This document shows, one piece after another, positions 18,494 through 28,021 of a DNA stretch of 64,000 nucleotides (the stretch's first letter is position 1; every line of letters starts with the position of its first letter). Source of the DNA: an uncultured cyanobacterium (GTDB lineage Bacteria > Cyanobacteriota > Cyanobacteriia > Cyanobacteriales > Microcystaceae). Made by a program: the position numbers and the translations under genes. The DNA is taken from the NCBI GenBank assembly GCA_903887375.1, contig CAISPN010000079.1, positions 1-64,000 of the forward strand, read 5' to 3'. Below the pieces are notes generated by a model. That model saw only the letters and a list, made by a program, of their open reading frames with translations. It was not told the origin of the DNA and did not search any database.

Positions 18494-20641
18494 TTAACGT
18501 GTCACCCCTTGCACTACAGGCTGCACTTGGCTTCCTTCAAATCTTCCTGGATTGCCATTCCAATTAAAATCACTGATTCTCAGATTAATAGATCCTAATT
18601 CTAATATCGGATTATAGCGAATTAGTATGTTGTAGGTACGACGGCTATATTCTATAAAGTAGTCAGTAGAGATTTCCTTGCCGGCAGTCAAACTGTATGA
18701 GCTCTGAATTCCAAATCTAATTGGTCCATAGATCTGCTGAGTGATCCCCAAGGTCACTACCTGAGTATCAACATAACGATCAAACAAGAAAGGAGAAGAG
18801 TTGCCTACCAGACCTTGAGTGAAACTGACATCAAAACCTGTATAGTCAAAATAAGGACGGGAAAAATTGCCAAATTGACCAAATAGCCTAACAGTTCCAC
18901 TGAGAGAGCCTTGGTTATCTCCATTGCTGTAGAGATTATCCACAGTACTCAGTCCCAAATTTAGTTTAATATAAGGCTGAACTGGTACTGGAGTATATTT
19001 CAAACCTCCTTCTTGAGTTGGCGGTAAAGCGTTGCCTAGCCATAGGGTAAAAGTACGATTGAGAGATACTGCTCCTTGATAGCGAACTAAATCAAGTAGG
19101 TCATTAGTGGCATTAGCCGGTAGAAGATAACTGCGATCTGTAGGAGCTTGAATATCTTGCACTGATACCTGAAAGTTCAGGTAAATCTGGGATGTTCCCA
19201 AAGGTATTGTAGGTGAAACAAGCAGCAGTCCATAGCTATTGTTGACTGTTTGATAGCCCAGAGAACCGTTAAAAAGCTGTTGACGATAGTTGTATTGCGC
19301 GCGCAGATCATAAGGATGAGCAAGATCGCCAATCAACTGCTTTAGTTCTAATTGCGCTCTGGTGTAGCTACCTAGTTGATTGAGTTCCAAGCTAGAAAGA
19401 GAGACAATTCCGTTAAAACTAAAGCGCTCATCAAACTTGACATTTAGATTACTCAGTAAGCCAAAGACAGAAGAACAAAAGCCACATTCTGGACTATTGG
19501 TTGGATTAGCTTGTGGGAAAGAAGAAGGCGAAATAGCCTTTTGGATCAAATATTGAGGACTTAAGGTAAATCTGACAGAGTCATTATTAACAAGATCAAA
19601 ATTACCCTGAATATAAAAGCCCCCCCTATTTTCCCCATCAAAACCAAAAGATAAATAACCTGGTTCACGATCTTTGCGATCAACTATCAGGATATTTTGC
19701 AACAGGGGGATAGGATTAGTCTGATCAAAAACCACCACTGAATTGGCAAAGCGCACTTCATTCATTAGGGGATCTAAAGAGCGAAACTCAGCCCGGTCTG
19801 CTTGAATTTCCAGTTCTGGTGGGGAGAAAGGATCATTGGTCAGACGGATCTTTTGAGCTGTCCATTCCCGCCCATCAAAATCTATCCGCTGGGCCTGGAA
19901 TCGTACCCGATTAACTGCGCCACCACCTTGAGCTGACCGGCTGCCTGTTTCGGACTGTTGCTCAACTCCGGGGGTATCTCCAGCCACAAACTCAAAACCA
20001 CCTGCTGTTGTAACACGCTGGAGAGGTTGATTGAGAGATAATCTATCATTCAGGCTCAAACCTGAATAGAGACCATAGTTAGTAACATTGGGTAAATTTG
20101 CTCTTAGATCTCGACTGGTTGAGGGTTGATAAATTTCACCATTAGCTTCAAATACTACCCCTCGATCTTGGGAAAAATAGTATTCAAAACGCTTGCCCCT
20201 TAAAACCTGCTGCCCCCTTTTAAGGATTACATCTCCTTCGGCTACGGCCAGATTGTCTCTCAAATTTACCCTGAGATGATCAGCGACAAGAATAGAATCG
20301 CCAAAGTTAAGCTGGACATGTCCTTTGGCTGTGATGGTATTTTCTTGACTATTATATTGCTGCTCGTCAGAAATTAACTCTAGAACTTGGGTAGGTTGAG
20401 GTTCATTTTCGTCTTTTTTGGCTTGAGTTAGTAAAAAGCTTTGAACCTTGCCAAGGCGATCACGAGCGCGCAGATATTTTATTCTGTTTGAACTTAGTCC
20501 CCCAATATCGGTACCACCTACTGTGATCGGTTCACCCAGTATGCTTGCGTCTTTTTGCATTTCTGTTGGCAGGGCCTTTGCCGAATCATTTTCGGCAGGG
20601 GAAGACAACTGTAGTTGGGCTAATAAAAAAAATGGGAACAT
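18494..20641 (-). CDS. DUF3769 / LptD-like outer-membrane beta-barrel protein
   Basis: 715 aa from the ATG. A short hydrophobic N-terminus (MFPFFLLAQLQLSS) could be a shortened export signal. Residues about 90-180 are an OstA/LptA-like beta-jellyroll (QENTITAKGHVQLNFGDS, then GDVILKRGQQVLRG). The long C-terminal part has alternating aromatic and polar strands typical of a beta-barrel (SFGFDGENRGGFYIQG, LSPQYLIQ, IRFGIQSSYSL). Known: cyanobacterial DUF3769 proteins are the LptD counterpart that places lipopolysaccharide in the outer membrane. Two paired cysteines in CGFCSSVFG are notable. Single transcription unit downstream of psbI. Confidence 0.85.
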   Translation of the reverse strand: MFPFFLLAQLQLSSPAENDSAKALPTEMQKDASILGEPITVGGTDIGGLSSNRIKYLRARDRLGKVQSFLLTQAKKDENEPQPTQVLELISDEQQYNSQENTITAKGHVQLNFGDSILVADHLRVNLRDNLAVAEGDVILKRGQQVLRGKRFEYYFSQDRGVVFEANGEIYQPSTSRDLRANLPNVTNYGLYSGLSLNDRLSLNQPLQRVTTAGGFEFVAGDTPGVEQQSETGSRSAQGGGAVNRVRFQAQRIDFDGREWTAQKIRLTNDPFSPPELEIQADRAEFRSLDPLMNEVRFANSVVVFDQTNPIPLLQNILIVDRKDREPGYLSFGFDGENRGGFYIQGNFDLVNNDSVRFTLSPQYLIQKAISPSSFPQANPTNSPECGFCSSVFGLLSNLNVKFDERFSFNGIVSLSSLELNQLGSYTRAQLELKQLIGDLAHPYDLRAQYNYRQQLFNGSLGYQTVNNSYGLLLVSPTIPLGTSQIYLNFQVSVQDIQAPTDRSYLLPANATNDLLDLVRYQGAVSLNRTFTLWLGNALPPTQEGGLKYTPVPVQPYIKLNLGLSTVDNLYSNGDNQGSLSGTVRLFGQFGNFSRPYFDYTGFDVSFTQGLVGNSSPFLFDRYVDTQVVTLGITQQIYGPIRFGIQSSYSLTAGKEISTDYFIEYSRRTYNILIRYNPILELGSINLRISDFNWNGNPGRFEGSQVQPVVQGVTR

Positions 20642-20732
20642 CAATCATCACAGAATTTCTCTCTCTTAGGAAACTAAAAAAGACGGGATTGTTCCCGTCT
20701 ACTGAAACTTCAACTCTCTCAAGGGAGAATCA

Positions 20733-20849
20733 CTAGTCAAGATTTTTCTGTCCAGGATTACGGGATGGATCGCTTGATAACAAGCCAAAAACAAATATTC
20801 CAATGAAGAAAAATACCACAATATAGACTGCTATTTTTAAAGTAAGCAC
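20733..20849 (-). CDS. psbI: Photosystem II reaction centre protein I
   Basis: 38 aa, starting at GTG with Shine-Dalgarno AAGGAG nine bases before it. The sequence [18 protein letters not shown] then [20 protein letters not shown] is an unmistakable PsbI: one transmembrane helix and the conserved LSSDPSRNP tail. Known: PsbI sits near CP43 and D1 in photosystem II and helps early assembly. It lies about 90 bases upstream of the LptD-like gene on the same strand. Confidence 0.95.
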   Translation of the reverse strand: MLTLKIAVYIVVFFFIGIFVFGLLSSDPSRNPGQKNLD

Positions 20850-20995
20850 TTTATATCTCTCCTTTTAAAGCCTTATATTTTGAATATACCTTATTGTTGA
20901 CGCACTTGAGGATTCTGATTTTTACCCAAGGCAAAACCTCACTCGTTAGCTAGAATAGTTTTATTATTGCGCAGATTTTATCGGAGTTTATTTTT

Positions 20996-21478
20996 ATGGT
21001 TTGGCGAAGCTCGACAAATTTTAAAGATCGTTTCTTTTCCTCTCTAGTCTATGTAGTTCCTCTGCTTAGCGCAGCTCCATTTGGCTCTTTTCTTTTTCAG
21101 CAGTTTCCCCAAATCAAGGCTGTCTACTTTACTCTGATGTCTCCCTTTATTAAAGTCTATCAGTCTGTTCCCTTTGCAGAATTAATTATATTTTTTATTT
21201 TGTTCTTAGCAATAGTACGAAACGACAAAATTCCCCATTTTATTCGTTTTAACACCATGCAGGCTCTCTTGATGGATATTTTGCTGGCAGTTTTTGGCTT
21301 AATTTTGGGAATATTCCCCAATCTGACTGGCTTAAACTTAATTTTAGAAACTCTCTTCAATATGGCATTTTTGGCAACTATACTAGCTTGTTTATACTCA
21401 ATACTTTCTTCTGTTTTAGGAAAATACGCTGAAATCCCAACTATTTCTGAGGTAGCCTATAATCAAGTTCGCTGGTGA
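20996..21478 (+). CDS. Tic20-family (Ycf60-like) membrane protein
   Basis: 160 aa, four hydrophobic segments. Seen: RFFSSLVYVVPLLSA near the start and the conserved FIRFNTMQALLMDI motif in the third part, both typical of the Tic20/Ycf60 family. Known: the chloroplast homologue is a core channel part of the inner-envelope protein import complex; the role in free-living cyanobacteria is unclear. Its last 38 bases overlap the convergent hydrolase gene. Confidence 0.88.
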   Translation: MVWRSSTNFKDRFFSSLVYVVPLLSAAPFGSFLFQQFPQIKAVYFTLMSPFIKVYQSVPFAELIIFFILFLAIVRNDKIPHFIRFNTMQALLMDILLAVFGLILGIFPNLTGLNLILETLFNMAFLATILACLYSILSSVLGKYAEIPTISEVAYNQVRW

Positions 21479-22265
21479 CACAAATCCAGTCCAATCCAGC
21501 AACTACTGGATTACTAAGGCTGCCAATTCCCTCAATTTCAACTTTAACTGTATCTCCCGATTTCATTTGGCCAACACCTTGAGGCGTACCAGTTAAAATA
21601 ATATCTCCAGGAAATAGAGTCATTATCTGCGAAATATAGTAAACCAAAAACTCTGGTGGAAAGGACATCTGGCTGATTAGGTCCGATTGCCTTGGATTAG
21701 ACTCATCATTGAGAAAGGTCTGAATTCTCGCGTCTTGATTTAATTCACGCACAATCCAAGGTCCTAGTGGACAGAAGGTATCAAAACTCTTAGCCCTAGT
21801 CCATTGTCCATCGGATCTTTGCAAGTCCCTAGCCGTAACATCATTGGCGATAGTATAACCCCATATATTATTACGTGCTTGATAGATATCGCAGTCTTTG
21901 CAAGATTGGCCAATCACCAAAGCCAGCTCACCCTCATAATCTACTCTAGTGGCAATTCTAGGATAACGAATAGATTGCCCTTGAGAAATCACCGTGGTAG
22001 TAGGCTTTAGAAAAATTATTGGTTCACTAGGAGGCTCACTGCCCATTTCGGCAGCATGGTCTGCATAATTTTTACCTACAGCAATGATTTTAGAGGGTAA
22101 ACAAGGAGCCAACAGCTGATAACTCTCTTGAGCTAATGCTCTATCTAGTGAACTCCCACCTAACCAAGGAGGTCCATCGAGTAAATCTACAGAATGATTT
22201 AAATTAAGCCTGCCATAATAAACTTCACCTGAATTATCTTTAACTCTGACATAACGCTGTACCAT
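21441..22265 (-). CDS. Fumarylacetoacetate hydrolase family protein
   Basis: 274 aa from the ATG of MVQRYVRVKD (a TTG three codons upstream is less likely). Seen: the FAH fold signature with AVGKNYADHAAEMG, then DYEGELALVIG and GYTIANDVTARDLQR, with the metal-binding acidic residues EGE and the D of NDV, and TGTPQGVG near the end. Known: family members hydrolyse or decarboxylate beta-diketo acids or acylpyruvates. The exact substrate cannot be read from the sequence. Confidence 0.88.
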   Translation of the reverse strand: MVQRYVRVKDNSGEVYYGRLNLNHSVDLLDGPPWLGGSSLDRALAQESYQLLAPCLPSKIIAVGKNYADHAAEMGSEPPSEPIIFLKPTTTVISQGQSIRYPRIATRVDYEGELALVIGQSCKDCDIYQARNNIWGYTIANDVTARDLQRSDGQWTRAKSFDTFCPLGPWIVRELNQDARIQTFLNDESNPRQSDLISQMSFPPEFLVYYISQIMTLFPGDIILTGTPQGVGQMKSGDTVKVEIEGIGSLSNPVVAGLDWICVTSELDYRLPQK

Positions 22266-22376
22266 AGTAATCAAAAATCAAATCTAGTCAAAGCCATCAC
22301 TTTAATAGTAATATAGTGGATCCTTGCTTCTTGGAAAATACTGAGAAGCCAAAATAGTCCATAAGGAGAAAAATAA

Positions 22377-22778
22377 ATGAGTTCCAACTATGAGTTAATG
22401 TATATCTTACGCGCTGATCTTACTGAAGAGCAAGTCCAGCAGGAAGTCGGCAAGTATCAATCTCTTCTAAATGATTATAATGCTGAGAATATCTCAAGCA
22501 AAACCCTAGGTAAGCGCCGTCTAGCCTACCCCATCAAAAAATATACTGATGGTGTTTACGTTCAGGTTAACTACAGTGGAGATGGTAAGCAGGTTGCACC
22601 ACTTGAAAGAAGTATGCGACTAAGCGATGAAGTAATTCGCTACTTAACTACCAAACTCAAAGATGTCAATAATCCAGTTGTAGAAGAAACAGAACCAGCA
22701 GTAGTAGTTGAAGCGCCAACAGTAGTAGTTGAAGCGCCAACACCTGTAGAGGAATCTCCTGAAGAATCTACTCTTTAG
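22377..22778 (+). CDS. rpsF: 30S ribosomal protein S6
   Basis: 133 aa. Standard S6 fold to about residue 100 ([20 protein letters not shown], then [22 protein letters not shown]). The C-terminal 30 residues are an acidic Val/Glu/Pro tail with a nearly perfect repeat of the DNA encoding VVVEAPT, seen in other cyanobacteria as a variable tail. A good AAGGAG ribosome binding site precedes the ATG. It ends 3 bases before the convergent transglycosylase gene. Confidence 0.95.
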   Translation: MSSNYELMYILRADLTEEQVQQEVGKYQSLLNDYNAENISSKTLGKRRLAYPIKKYTDGVYVQVNYSGDGKQVAPLERSMRLSDEVIRYLTTKLKDVNNPVVEETEPAVVVEAPTVVVEAPTPVEESPEESTL

Positions 22779-22781
22779 AAA

Positions 22782-24896
22782 TTAACTAGAGATTTTATTG
22801 ATCCATCCGGCTACTTCAGGATTGTAGAGGCGCAGGTAGTTCCAGTAATTGCCAAATACCGCCTCTACATATTTTTGGGTTTCCTCAAAAGGTATTTTTT
22901 CGACAAAGGCATCATGGTCTTTGAGTCCATATTGCTTGATCCATTTACTGACATTACCAGGACCTGCATTATAACTAGCAACTGCTAACATGGAATCATT
23001 TTTATAGTGCTCGTGAGTATGCTTAAGATACAAAGTACCTAGGGCAATATTATCTTTTGGGTTAACTAAAGAATATTGGGGCAGTTTTATTTGAGATGCT
23101 ACCATTTTGGCTGTAGCTGGCATTAATTGCATCAGCCCCACCGCTCCGACGGGAGATTTCACATCAGGCTGAAAAGCCGACTCCTGTCGCATCAATGCGG
23201 TAACTAGCAAAGGATTAAGTTTATTTTTTTGCGAATTACTGACAATCTCTTCTTGATAAGGGAAGGGAAAAAGAGTATACCAATAATCGGAATTTTCTCT
23301 AAGGGATTGCAACTGTTGTTGATCTTGCGGAAAATCTCTTTTTTTGAGATCCAAAATAATATTATTGGCCTGCATGAAGTGGTTTTTCTTGGTTTCTAAG
23401 ATTGCCCCTGTAAATAAATCATTTACATCTGGTGATTTTTTAGCTGCCATTTCCCCTTGATATAATCTCTGGGCATCTGACCACTGCCTGAGTTTAAAGA
23501 GTTCTTTAAAGAGGATTGAACCTGAAGCAGGCTGGGGATCTTGCTGAGGAATTTCTACTGTTACTTTTTTGAGTCCTACATTATTGAAATCTCCTACATT
23601 GGCACCTAAATTAACAGCTGAGCGCCAAGCATAATAAGACTGAGGATATTTGACAATAGTTTGCTTGAAAAATTGCTCTGAGCGCTGATTGCTGCCTTGT
23701 TGTTTGGACCATTTGCCCAACCAATAACTTGCCTTGGGTGCTACTGGACTAGTTGAATTTTGATCCAAGATAGTCGTTGCCCAAGCAATGGCATTCTTTA
23801 AATCTCCCTTTTGAGAGAAACGAAAGGCCATTTTCCAACGATATTCACTAGCAGGATCACTATCAGGATATTTTTTGAGCAGAGTTTGATAGGTATCACT
23901 AGCAGATTTTTGATTTCCCAGTTTTTCTAGAATTTGCGCCTTTTCTTGAAGTGCTTGGGCAGATTCTTGTGGATATTGAGCTATCAGTCTATCCAAATAG
24001 CCTATTGCCTCTTGATTTTGAGAGAGCTTAGATAACCGAAGTAAAGCTTTTGGAGCTTCCTCTGATTTGGGAAAAGTCTTAACTAAATTTAGATATTGGG
24101 ACTTGGCGGCTTCTTTTTTATTGCTTAACTGCAAGCTTCTAGAGAGACGATAGAGATTGGTAGGATTTTTTGTAGCTTTGCCATATGCCAAAATTGCCTT
24201 TTGATAATCTGGCTGCTGCCAATAACCTGTAGCAATATTGTCCCAGTCTTTTGCTGTGAGCTGATTTGAATATTGTTTGATTAAAGTATTGGCAATTTGG
24301 GCTGAAGCATTTGGATTAGAGTCAGCTAAAATCCTCAGAAGATTCGGTTGGTTTGGGTTTTGCTTTAGACGATCTCGCAGAATATCCCCACTCAGGGGAT
24401 AATCAGGATATTGGCTGATTGCCTGATCTCCGTATTTGGGATCAATGGCATTTAGTCTATAGAGTGCTTCAGCTTCGATTGGGCTATTTTTATAGGTTTT
24501 AGCCACCTTTTGCCAAATCTCCGAGGCACTTTTGAGCTCGTTGGTTAATTGAAGAGCGCGGCCTTGCTTGAGCCAAATATAGGGCTGCATAGTTGAGTAA
24601 TCTTGTTCAAGTCCATTTAACTGCTTGAGCGCTTGACCACCTTGGTATTTTTTTAGCAAACTCATCGCTAAAAGATAACGTGCCCTGCTTCTTTCTAAAG
24701 AATTGGTTGAAGAATTGGCCAATTGAGACAGTTGGGGATCATCTATTTTTGGAGCAGGGGCGGCAAGCTCTTCTGCGGTGATAGGTACATTAGAGCGCGA
24801 TGACAAATGTCCAGCAATAGCAATACCTAGTAGAACAATTAACCCTGCAGGGACTAAAAATAAAGCCTTGGAAAACTTACCAGAAATTTTAAACAA
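22782..24896 (-). CDS. slt: Slt-type lytic murein transglycosylase with TPR repeats
   Basis: 704 aa. Residues 1-28 form a signal anchor (ALFLVPAGLIVLLGIAIA). Residues 50-540 are helical TPR-like repeats (LAxAxxxxxKYPxS patterns) as in Slt70 and YbgF-type proteins. From about 555 comes the SLT domain with the catalytic glutamate in MRQESAFQPDVKSPVGAVG followed by LMQLMPATAK and AVASYNAGPGNV. It cleaves peptidoglycan glycan strands to 1,6-anhydro ends in the periplasm. Confidence 0.92.
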   Translation of the reverse strand: MFKISGKFSKALFLVPAGLIVLLGIAIAGHLSSRSNVPITAEELAAPAPKIDDPQLSQLANSSTNSLERSRARYLLAMSLLKKYQGGQALKQLNGLEQDYSTMQPYIWLKQGRALQLTNELKSASEIWQKVAKTYKNSPIEAEALYRLNAIDPKYGDQAISQYPDYPLSGDILRDRLKQNPNQPNLLRILADSNPNASAQIANTLIKQYSNQLTAKDWDNIATGYWQQPDYQKAILAYGKATKNPTNLYRLSRSLQLSNKKEAAKSQYLNLVKTFPKSEEAPKALLRLSKLSQNQEAIGYLDRLIAQYPQESAQALQEKAQILEKLGNQKSASDTYQTLLKKYPDSDPASEYRWKMAFRFSQKGDLKNAIAWATTILDQNSTSPVAPKASYWLGKWSKQQGSNQRSEQFFKQTIVKYPQSYYAWRSAVNLGANVGDFNNVGLKKVTVEIPQQDPQPASGSILFKELFKLRQWSDAQRLYQGEMAAKKSPDVNDLFTGAILETKKNHFMQANNIILDLKKRDFPQDQQQLQSLRENSDYWYTLFPFPYQEEIVSNSQKNKLNPLLVTALMRQESAFQPDVKSPVGAVGLMQLMPATAKMVASQIKLPQYSLVNPKDNIALGTLYLKHTHEHYKNDSMLAVASYNAGPGNVSKWIKQYGLKDHDAFVEKIPFEETQKYVEAVFGNYWNYLRLYNPEVAGWINKISS

Positions 24897-25103
24897 GATG
24901 AATTCTCCCGAGTTAACTTTTCAAAAAGTTGAAAGTTATATTTGACTGCTGAGCCCATATCTACCCAATGTTGAGCAAATTCCCAACATTAAGTATTATA
25001 GGTTAATCCCATTTGATCTTTTTGGAGAGAACCACAAAATTTGCTAGACTAGTTAATGAGACAAGCATTTAGCTCAAAAGCTAGAATAAATGATCTTAGA
25101 GAG

Positions 25104-25127
25104 AGTGGGGCTAGCCCGCTTTTTTTA
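25104..25127 (+). terminator. Attenuator-like hairpin before rimP-nusA
   Basis: AGTGGG-GCTAG-CCCGCT followed by seven T's, ending about 30-40 bases before the rimP start. Nothing is encoded upstream on the plus strand in this 260-base gap, so it probably acts in the leader of the rimP-nusA mRNA rather than ending another gene. Confidence 0.7.
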
Positions 25128-25165
25128 TTGCTCAGCTTTGGCCTTTTCTTTTCAATGTGATTACA

Positions 25166-25621
25166 ATGACGCATCCTATAATTCCGCAAATTATAGAATT
25201 AGCAGAGCCTATAGCTAAAAGACTCAATCTAGAAATCGTAGATGTTGTATTTCAGAGCAACAAACGACCGGCTATATTGCGCATTAATATTCGTAACTCT
25301 GCTCAAGAAACAGGACTTAACGATTGTGAACAGATGAGCCGAGCGCTAGAAGAAATTCTAGATCAGCAAGTGACAATACCCGAGGCCTATGTTCTGGAAA
25401 TTTCCAGCCCAGGAGTTTCAAAATTGTTATCCAGCGAGCGAGACTTTATTTCCTTTAGAGGTTTTGCTGTCCTTGTGACCACCACCGTTACCGATGAAAA
25501 CCACCAGCAATGGCGAGGAACCTTACAGAAGAGGGATTCCCAAAAGCTTTACCTCAACCAAAAAGGACGTATAGTTGAGATTCCAGTGCAGATTATTGAA
25601 TCCGTAGAACTTACTAACTAA
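25166..25621 (+). CDS. rimP: Ribosome maturation factor RimP
   Basis: 151 aa from the ATG at 25166 (a GTG three codons upstream is possible; neither has a strong ribosome binding site). Seen: the RimP pattern LEIVDVVFQ, LRINIR, DCEQMSRALEEILD and LEISSPGVSKLLSSERDF. Required for 30S subunit maturation. First gene of a rimP-nusA-ylxR cluster. Confidence 0.93.
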   Translation: MTHPIIPQIIELAEPIAKRLNLEIVDVVFQSNKRPAILRINIRNSAQETGLNDCEQMSRALEEILDQQVTIPEAYVLEISSPGVSKLLSSERDFISFRGFAVLVTTTVTDENHQQWRGTLQKRDSQKLYLNQKGRIVEIPVQIIESVELTN

Positions 25622-25655
25622 AAATACTAACAAATAAATATACAAGGAGTTCCCA

Positions 25656-26840
25656 ATGTCTCTTATAACCCTACCAGGCCTAAGGACGATGATAGATGAA
25701 ATAAGTCATCTTTACAATAATCTTCCTAAATCAGCAGTAGCTGAGGCACTTAGAGAGGCTCTTTTAAAAGGTTATCAACGCTATCGCCGCTCACAGGGTA
25801 CTGGACACCAATTCCAAGAAGACTATTTTGACAATTTTGAAGTTCAACTAGACATGGAAGAAGAAGGATTTCGTGTTCTGGCAATGAAGAGAATAGTAGA
25901 AAATGTCGTAAATAGTGATCATGAAATTTCCCTAGAAGAAGTACTCGATATTGCCAAAGAGGCTCAGGCTCAATTAGGCGATGAAGTTGTCTCAGACGTA
26001 ACTCCCAGCCAGAAAGAATTTGGCCGTATGGCAGCAATGCAGACCAAACAAGTATTGCTTCAACAATTGCGCGATCAGCAACGCAAAATGATCCAAGAGG
26101 AATTTTCCGAATTGCAAGAGACTGTCTTGCAAGCTAGAGTGATTCGCTTTGAGAAACAAAATGTAATTATGGCAGTGCAAAGTGCCTACGGACAGGCTGA
26201 AGTCGAAGCAGAACTACCCAAAAAAGAACAACTACCCAACGACAACTATCGAACCAATTCAACTTTGAAAGTTTACCTCAAGAGAGTTCGAGAAGGTTCA
26301 CAAAAAGGTCCACAGTTAATTGTCTCTAGAGCAGCAGCAGGACTGGTTGTAGAACTCTTTACCATTGAGGTTCCAGAAATTGAAGAAGAGATAGTTCGGA
26401 TCATCGCAGTTTCTAGAGAGGCCAATCCTCCCTCTTTTCGACCAGGTCCGAGAACTAAAATTGCAGTTGATACCTTAGAAAGAGATGTAGATCCAGTTGG
26501 AGCATGTATTGGAGCTAGAGGCTCTAGAATCCAGTCCGTTGTCAATGAGCTCAAGGGCGAAAAAATCGATGTAATACGTTGGTCACCAGATCCGGCTACC
26601 TATATTGCCAATTCTCTCTCTCCAGCCAAAATCGATCAGGTAATCCTAGTCAATGGAGAAGAACGCCAAGCTTTGGTCTTAGTAGGGGAAAATCAGCTCA
26701 GTTTGGCTATTGGCAAAGAAGGACAAAATGTCCGTCTAGCAGCCCGTTTGACTGGTTGGAAAATTGATATTAAAGAAACTAAACAATATAAAGCAGAGCA
26801 AGAAGGAAAAACCCCTAGTGAACCAACCCAAGATAGTTAA
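25656..26840 (+). CDS. nusA: Transcription elongation/termination factor NusA
   Basis: 394 aa. N-terminal RNA polymerase binding domain to about 135, S1 domain (LQARVIRFEKQNVIMAVQ onward), then two KH domains with DPVGACIGARGSRIQSVVNEL and GENQLSLAIGKEGQNVRLAARLTGW. Short C-terminus without the acidic repeats of enterobacterial NusA, as usual in cyanobacteria. 34 bases after rimP with an AAGGAG site. Confidence 0.95.
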   Translation: MSLITLPGLRTMIDEISHLYNNLPKSAVAEALREALLKGYQRYRRSQGTGHQFQEDYFDNFEVQLDMEEEGFRVLAMKRIVENVVNSDHEISLEEVLDIAKEAQAQLGDEVVSDVTPSQKEFGRMAAMQTKQVLLQQLRDQQRKMIQEEFSELQETVLQARVIRFEKQNVIMAVQSAYGQAEVEAELPKKEQLPNDNYRTNSTLKVYLKRVREGSQKGPQLIVSRAAAGLVVELFTIEVPEIEEEIVRIIAVSREANPPSFRPGPRTKIAVDTLERDVDPVGACIGARGSRIQSVVNELKGEKIDVIRWSPDPATYIANSLSPAKIDQVILVNGEERQALVLVGENQLSLAIGKEGQNVRLAARLTGWKIDIKETKQYKAEQEGKTPSEPTQDS

Positions 26841-26846
26841 AATTGC

Positions 26847-27107
26847 ATGTTGCCTAACTATCGCCGTTGTGTTAGCTGCCGTAAGATAGCCCCCAAGCAA
26901 GAGTTTTGGCGCATTATCAGGCTCGCTGGCTCTAGCAAGCAAATTGAATTAGATCAAGGGATGGGCCGCTCAGCTTACATTTGCCGTTGCTCGGACTGTC
27001 TAAAAAATGCCAAAAACAAAAACAGACTGGGGCGCGCCCTAAAGGCTCAGATCTCTGAAGAAATATTCAAGATACTGAGTGATCGCTTAAAGAGCAACGG
27101 AAATTAG
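26847..27107 (+). CDS. ylxR: YlxR-family RNA-binding protein
   Basis: 86 aa, basic. Seen: RRCVSCRKIAPKQEFWRIIR, then QGMGRSAYICRCSDCLKNA, the conserved YlxR (DUF448) core. Known: usually encoded between nusA and infB; in some bacteria it acts on RNase P or as a nucleoid protein. Here no infB follows; the stop codon shares four bases (TTAG) with the convergent gene. Confidence 0.9.
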   Translation: MLPNYRRCVSCRKIAPKQEFWRIIRLAGSSKQIELDQGMGRSAYICRCSDCLKNAKNKNRLGRALKAQISEEIFKILSDRLKSNGN

Positions 27108-28021
27108 GGGAGAATGATTTGCTTGAGAGCTTGCTCTAAATCTGGGTAATTATAGGTAAAACCAGCATCTAATGTTCTTTTCGGTAAGACCTTTTGTCCT
27201 TGTAGGACAACTTGGGCCCCTTCACCTAAAAGTAACTCCATAGCAATACTTGGTACCGGAAGCCAGCAAGGTCTATTGAGCACTTTAGCCAAGGTTTCAC
27301 AAAGCTGGAACATTTTGACTGGATTAGGGGCAGTGGCATTGTAACAGCCCTCCATTTCGCAGTGATCTAAGGTGAAAATAATTAAATTAACCAGATCTAG
27401 AATGTGTATCCAAGAAAACCATTGAGTTCCAGTTCCAATAGGCCCGCCTGCAAAAAACTCAAAAGCTGGCAGCATTCTAGCTAAAGCCCCACCCCCAGAA
27501 CCCAAGACAATGCCAAATCTTAAAATAGCTACTCTAGTGCCAAAATTGCTAGCTTGCTTTGCCTCGGCTTCCCACAATTGACAAACTTGAGAGAGAAAAT
27601 CACCCTCAGCAGGACCACTATTTTCATCAAAAGTCTCATTTTGGCTGCTGCCATAGTAACCTATAGCCGAAGCATTGATCAAAATTTTGGGTTTAGAACT
27701 AGCTTTAGCAATAGCTTCTACAATTTTTTGAGTGCCTATTTGTCGGCTTTCCAAAATCTTTTGTTTATACTGATTACTCCAACGATCTGCTATTGGCTCT
27801 CCAGCTAAGTTAATTACAGCATCACAGCCATCAAGACTATCTTGCCAAGAACCACTTTGATTTGCTACATAAGAGACAATTTCAAGATTTTTATTGGGAT
27901 AAAGATTGCGCGCTCGCTCTGGATTTCTAACTAGAAGTAATAAAGAATGATTGGCTTCAAGTAGCTTATCTACCAGAACTTTTGCGATAAACCCAGTAGC
28001 TCCAGTGATGGCGATTTTCAT
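27104..28021 (-). CDS. TIGR01777 (YfcH/SulA-like) epimerase-family protein
   Basis: 305 aa from the ATG of MKIAITGATGFIAKVLV, which overlaps the psb28 stop as ATGA. Seen: the NAD(P)-binding GATGFIAK, NLAGEPIADRW, SAIGYYGSS and RFGIVLGSGGGALARM motifs of the TIGR01777 short-chain reductases, with a C-terminal DUF1731 part (LLLGEGAQVVLQGQKVLPKR). Known: the chloroplast and cyanobacterial version affects cell or plastid division. The substrate is unknown. Confidence 0.9.
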   Translation of the reverse strand: MKIAITGATGFIAKVLVDKLLEANHSLLLLVRNPERARNLYPNKNLEIVSYVANQSGSWQDSLDGCDAVINLAGEPIADRWSNQYKQKILESRQIGTQKIVEAIAKASSKPKILINASAIGYYGSSQNETFDENSGPAEGDFLSQVCQLWEAEAKQASNFGTRVAILRFGIVLGSGGGALARMLPAFEFFAGGPIGTGTQWFSWIHILDLVNLIIFTLDHCEMEGCYNATAPNPVKMFQLCETLAKVLNRPCWLPVPSIAMELLLGEGAQVVLQGQKVLPKRTLDAGFTYNYPDLEQALKQIILP

